Source: Allium sativum (lineage: Eukaryota > Streptophyta > Magnoliopsida > Asparagales > Amaryllidaceae). From it: DNA of 64,000 bases. The stretch spans positions 359,411,863 through 359,475,862 of the forward strand of contig CM060915.1 of NCBI GenBank assembly GCA_030737875.1. Reading direction: 5' to 3'. Below the pieces are notes generated by a model. That model did no database searches and was not told the DNA's origin. It worked only from the letters and a program-made list of their open reading frames with translations. Both the position numbers and the translations under genes were made by a program. Of this stretch, positions 62,901 through 64,000 are shown in pieces. Positions within the stretch are counted from its first letter, which is position 1. Each line of letters starts with the position of its first letter.

Positions 62901-63572
62901 TTATGATTGAAAATTGTTTTGACACTATACACTTATAATAGTATCAAATGATTTGTTTTGACGTATCAAGCATTATTTGGCTATTATAAGGGAAAACCCT
63001 ATCCTCCGGCTTGCGTTGCATTGTGTGATGGGACCTGGGTCTTATAATAGCTTCATTTTTCCAAAAAGCATTGCGTTGTTTTGTTATATGCACTAGTATT
63101 CTTGGGAGGAAACCCGTTCCGTGTTATACGGCGTGGTCCCTTGAATTACTCTCTTTTAATGTAAAGTTTTAAATAACTGTTTTAGTTCTCACACCAGTCA
63201 CATGACTGACCTGGAGTTTATTGTTTTAACATAAACTCTGGGTGCCCCTATTTTCCACACGGGCAGCTAGTAGTTTTGGTTTTGCAGATTTATATTCACA
63301 GGGTCCTGATTTACAGCTGGAACGATGCTCGGAAAGCTCTGTATCCGTGCATTACTTCTAGTTGTGTTTATGTATTATTTTCCGCTGCGATGTATTTAAA
63401 TGTAATTTAAATCTCTGATATTTGTTGAATATAATTTATTCATACTCTGTATATTCTTGTATCTGATGGAATTGTTGTAATAACAATGAAATGTTCTTCC
63501 GTATGCGTTCTATTTTGTCTTGTCCTCAATTCTATCCGTGCTTTCCCTACCGGGGAAGTTCGGGTCGTCTCA
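56923..63572 (+). mobile_element. Element E2, 3' LTR (6650 bp)
   Basis: Nearly identical to 49229-55887 over its full length, including the repeat arrays (58470-58608, 58672-58800), GAATT field (60190-60690) and the 117-codon antisense frame (60721-61074). Only scattered single-base changes and short indels are seen, which makes E2 the youngest of the large elements. It is followed by TATCG (63573-63577), an exact match to 49224-49228. Confidence 0.92.
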
Positions 63573-64000
63573 TATCGTGATGCCAGAATTTAAGGAAATG
63601 GGAAAAGAGGTTTTGAAGAATATAACGATATTTCCAAAGGTAAAGGAAATGAAAGTTGGGCATATATATACATACTCTAAAGCATATAAAATGGTCTTTT
63701 GGGAACCTTTTATAAATAAAATAAGAATAAATATAATGTTTTCAATATATTGGAAGATTTAAAAGTTGATTAACTATTTTGTTAAATATATTTTTGAATA
63801 GGCCAAGTAATGCCAAGTACTGGATCAGTGAAATCATTTTATTTACACGATCGTTATTTGATATTTAAATCACCGACTATCAAACATGACCTATACGATT
63901 GTTGGTATGGAAAGACCGGGATCGAATTTATATTCGAAAACCATTCCCACCAGCAAGTACGTTAACATTAAAGATGTTCAGAAGCTGGTCAAGATGGAGC
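63573..64000 (+). mobile_element. Element C, 3' LTR, part 3 (runs off the window)
   Basis: Resumes the 3' LTR of C after E2; TGATGCCAGAATTT aligns with 35380 and continues in register to 64000 (compare 35800). About 1.4 kb of this LTR and the right target duplication (expected ATCAT) lie outside. A frame at 63520-63762 spans the E2/C junction and is not a gene. Confidence 0.9.

Noticed and set aside
1..64000. Naming the host species or an exact repeat family
   Set aside because: No diagnostic host gene is present, and repeat family names need a database search that I could not run.

Overview
This window is nuclear DNA of a large, repeat-rich plant genome, probably a eudicot-type angiosperm; the species cannot be named from it. 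The evidence is LTR retrotransposons primed by initiator tRNA-Met, a plant-type Ty1/copia pol gene, a plant LINE ORF1 relic with a DUF4283-like domain and zinc knuckle, and AT-rich DNA with no intact host gene. Essentially every base can be assigned to nested transposable elements. There are no rRNA or tRNA genes and no CRISPR array.

The framework is a set of related LTR elements with very long LTRs (2.6-6.8 kb) and tiny gene-less internal regions (0.39-1.5 kb). By their ends and by their initiator-Met primer site and purine tract they look like non-autonomous Ty3/gypsy elements (Tekay/Del-like, inferred). Element A (minus strand) has a 3' LTR stub at 1-60, internal region 61-450 and 5' LTR 451-6137. 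Element D (minus) is an old LTR surviving as pieces between 6138 and 30449. Element B (minus, 8312-25872) sits in D with target duplication ACGTT/ACATT. Element C (plus) starts at 30450 and runs off the right edge. Element E1 (plus, 39576-45966, duplication ATATA) and element E2 (plus, 49229-63572, duplication TATCG) are both inserted in the 3' LTR of C.

Smaller insertions decorate these. A gag-less Ty1/copia element (12338-16184, identical 156-bp LTRs, duplication AAGAT) lies in the 3' LTR of B. A 392-bp foldback element (6272-6663, duplication GTAAG) and an ORF1-only LINE relic (about 26346-28743) lie in D. A 567-bp TG...CA insertion (32102-32668, duplication GGTTG) lies in the 5' LTR of C. 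Insertion order: D first; then A, B, C, the LINE and the foldback into D; then copia into B, and E1, E2 and the 567-bp insert into C.

The most interesting signal is what the gene-less elements keep. All have a tRNA-Met primer site, a polypurine tract and, just inside the primer site, small stem-loops whose stems change on both sides while the loop stays close to YAGYRR. This looks like a packaging or dimerisation signal that would let them use proteins supplied in trans. Their LTRs also share a repeated GACGAAAC module, GC-rich exon-like segments with splice-donor-like ends, and arrays of tiny palindromes of unrelated sequence at equivalent positions.
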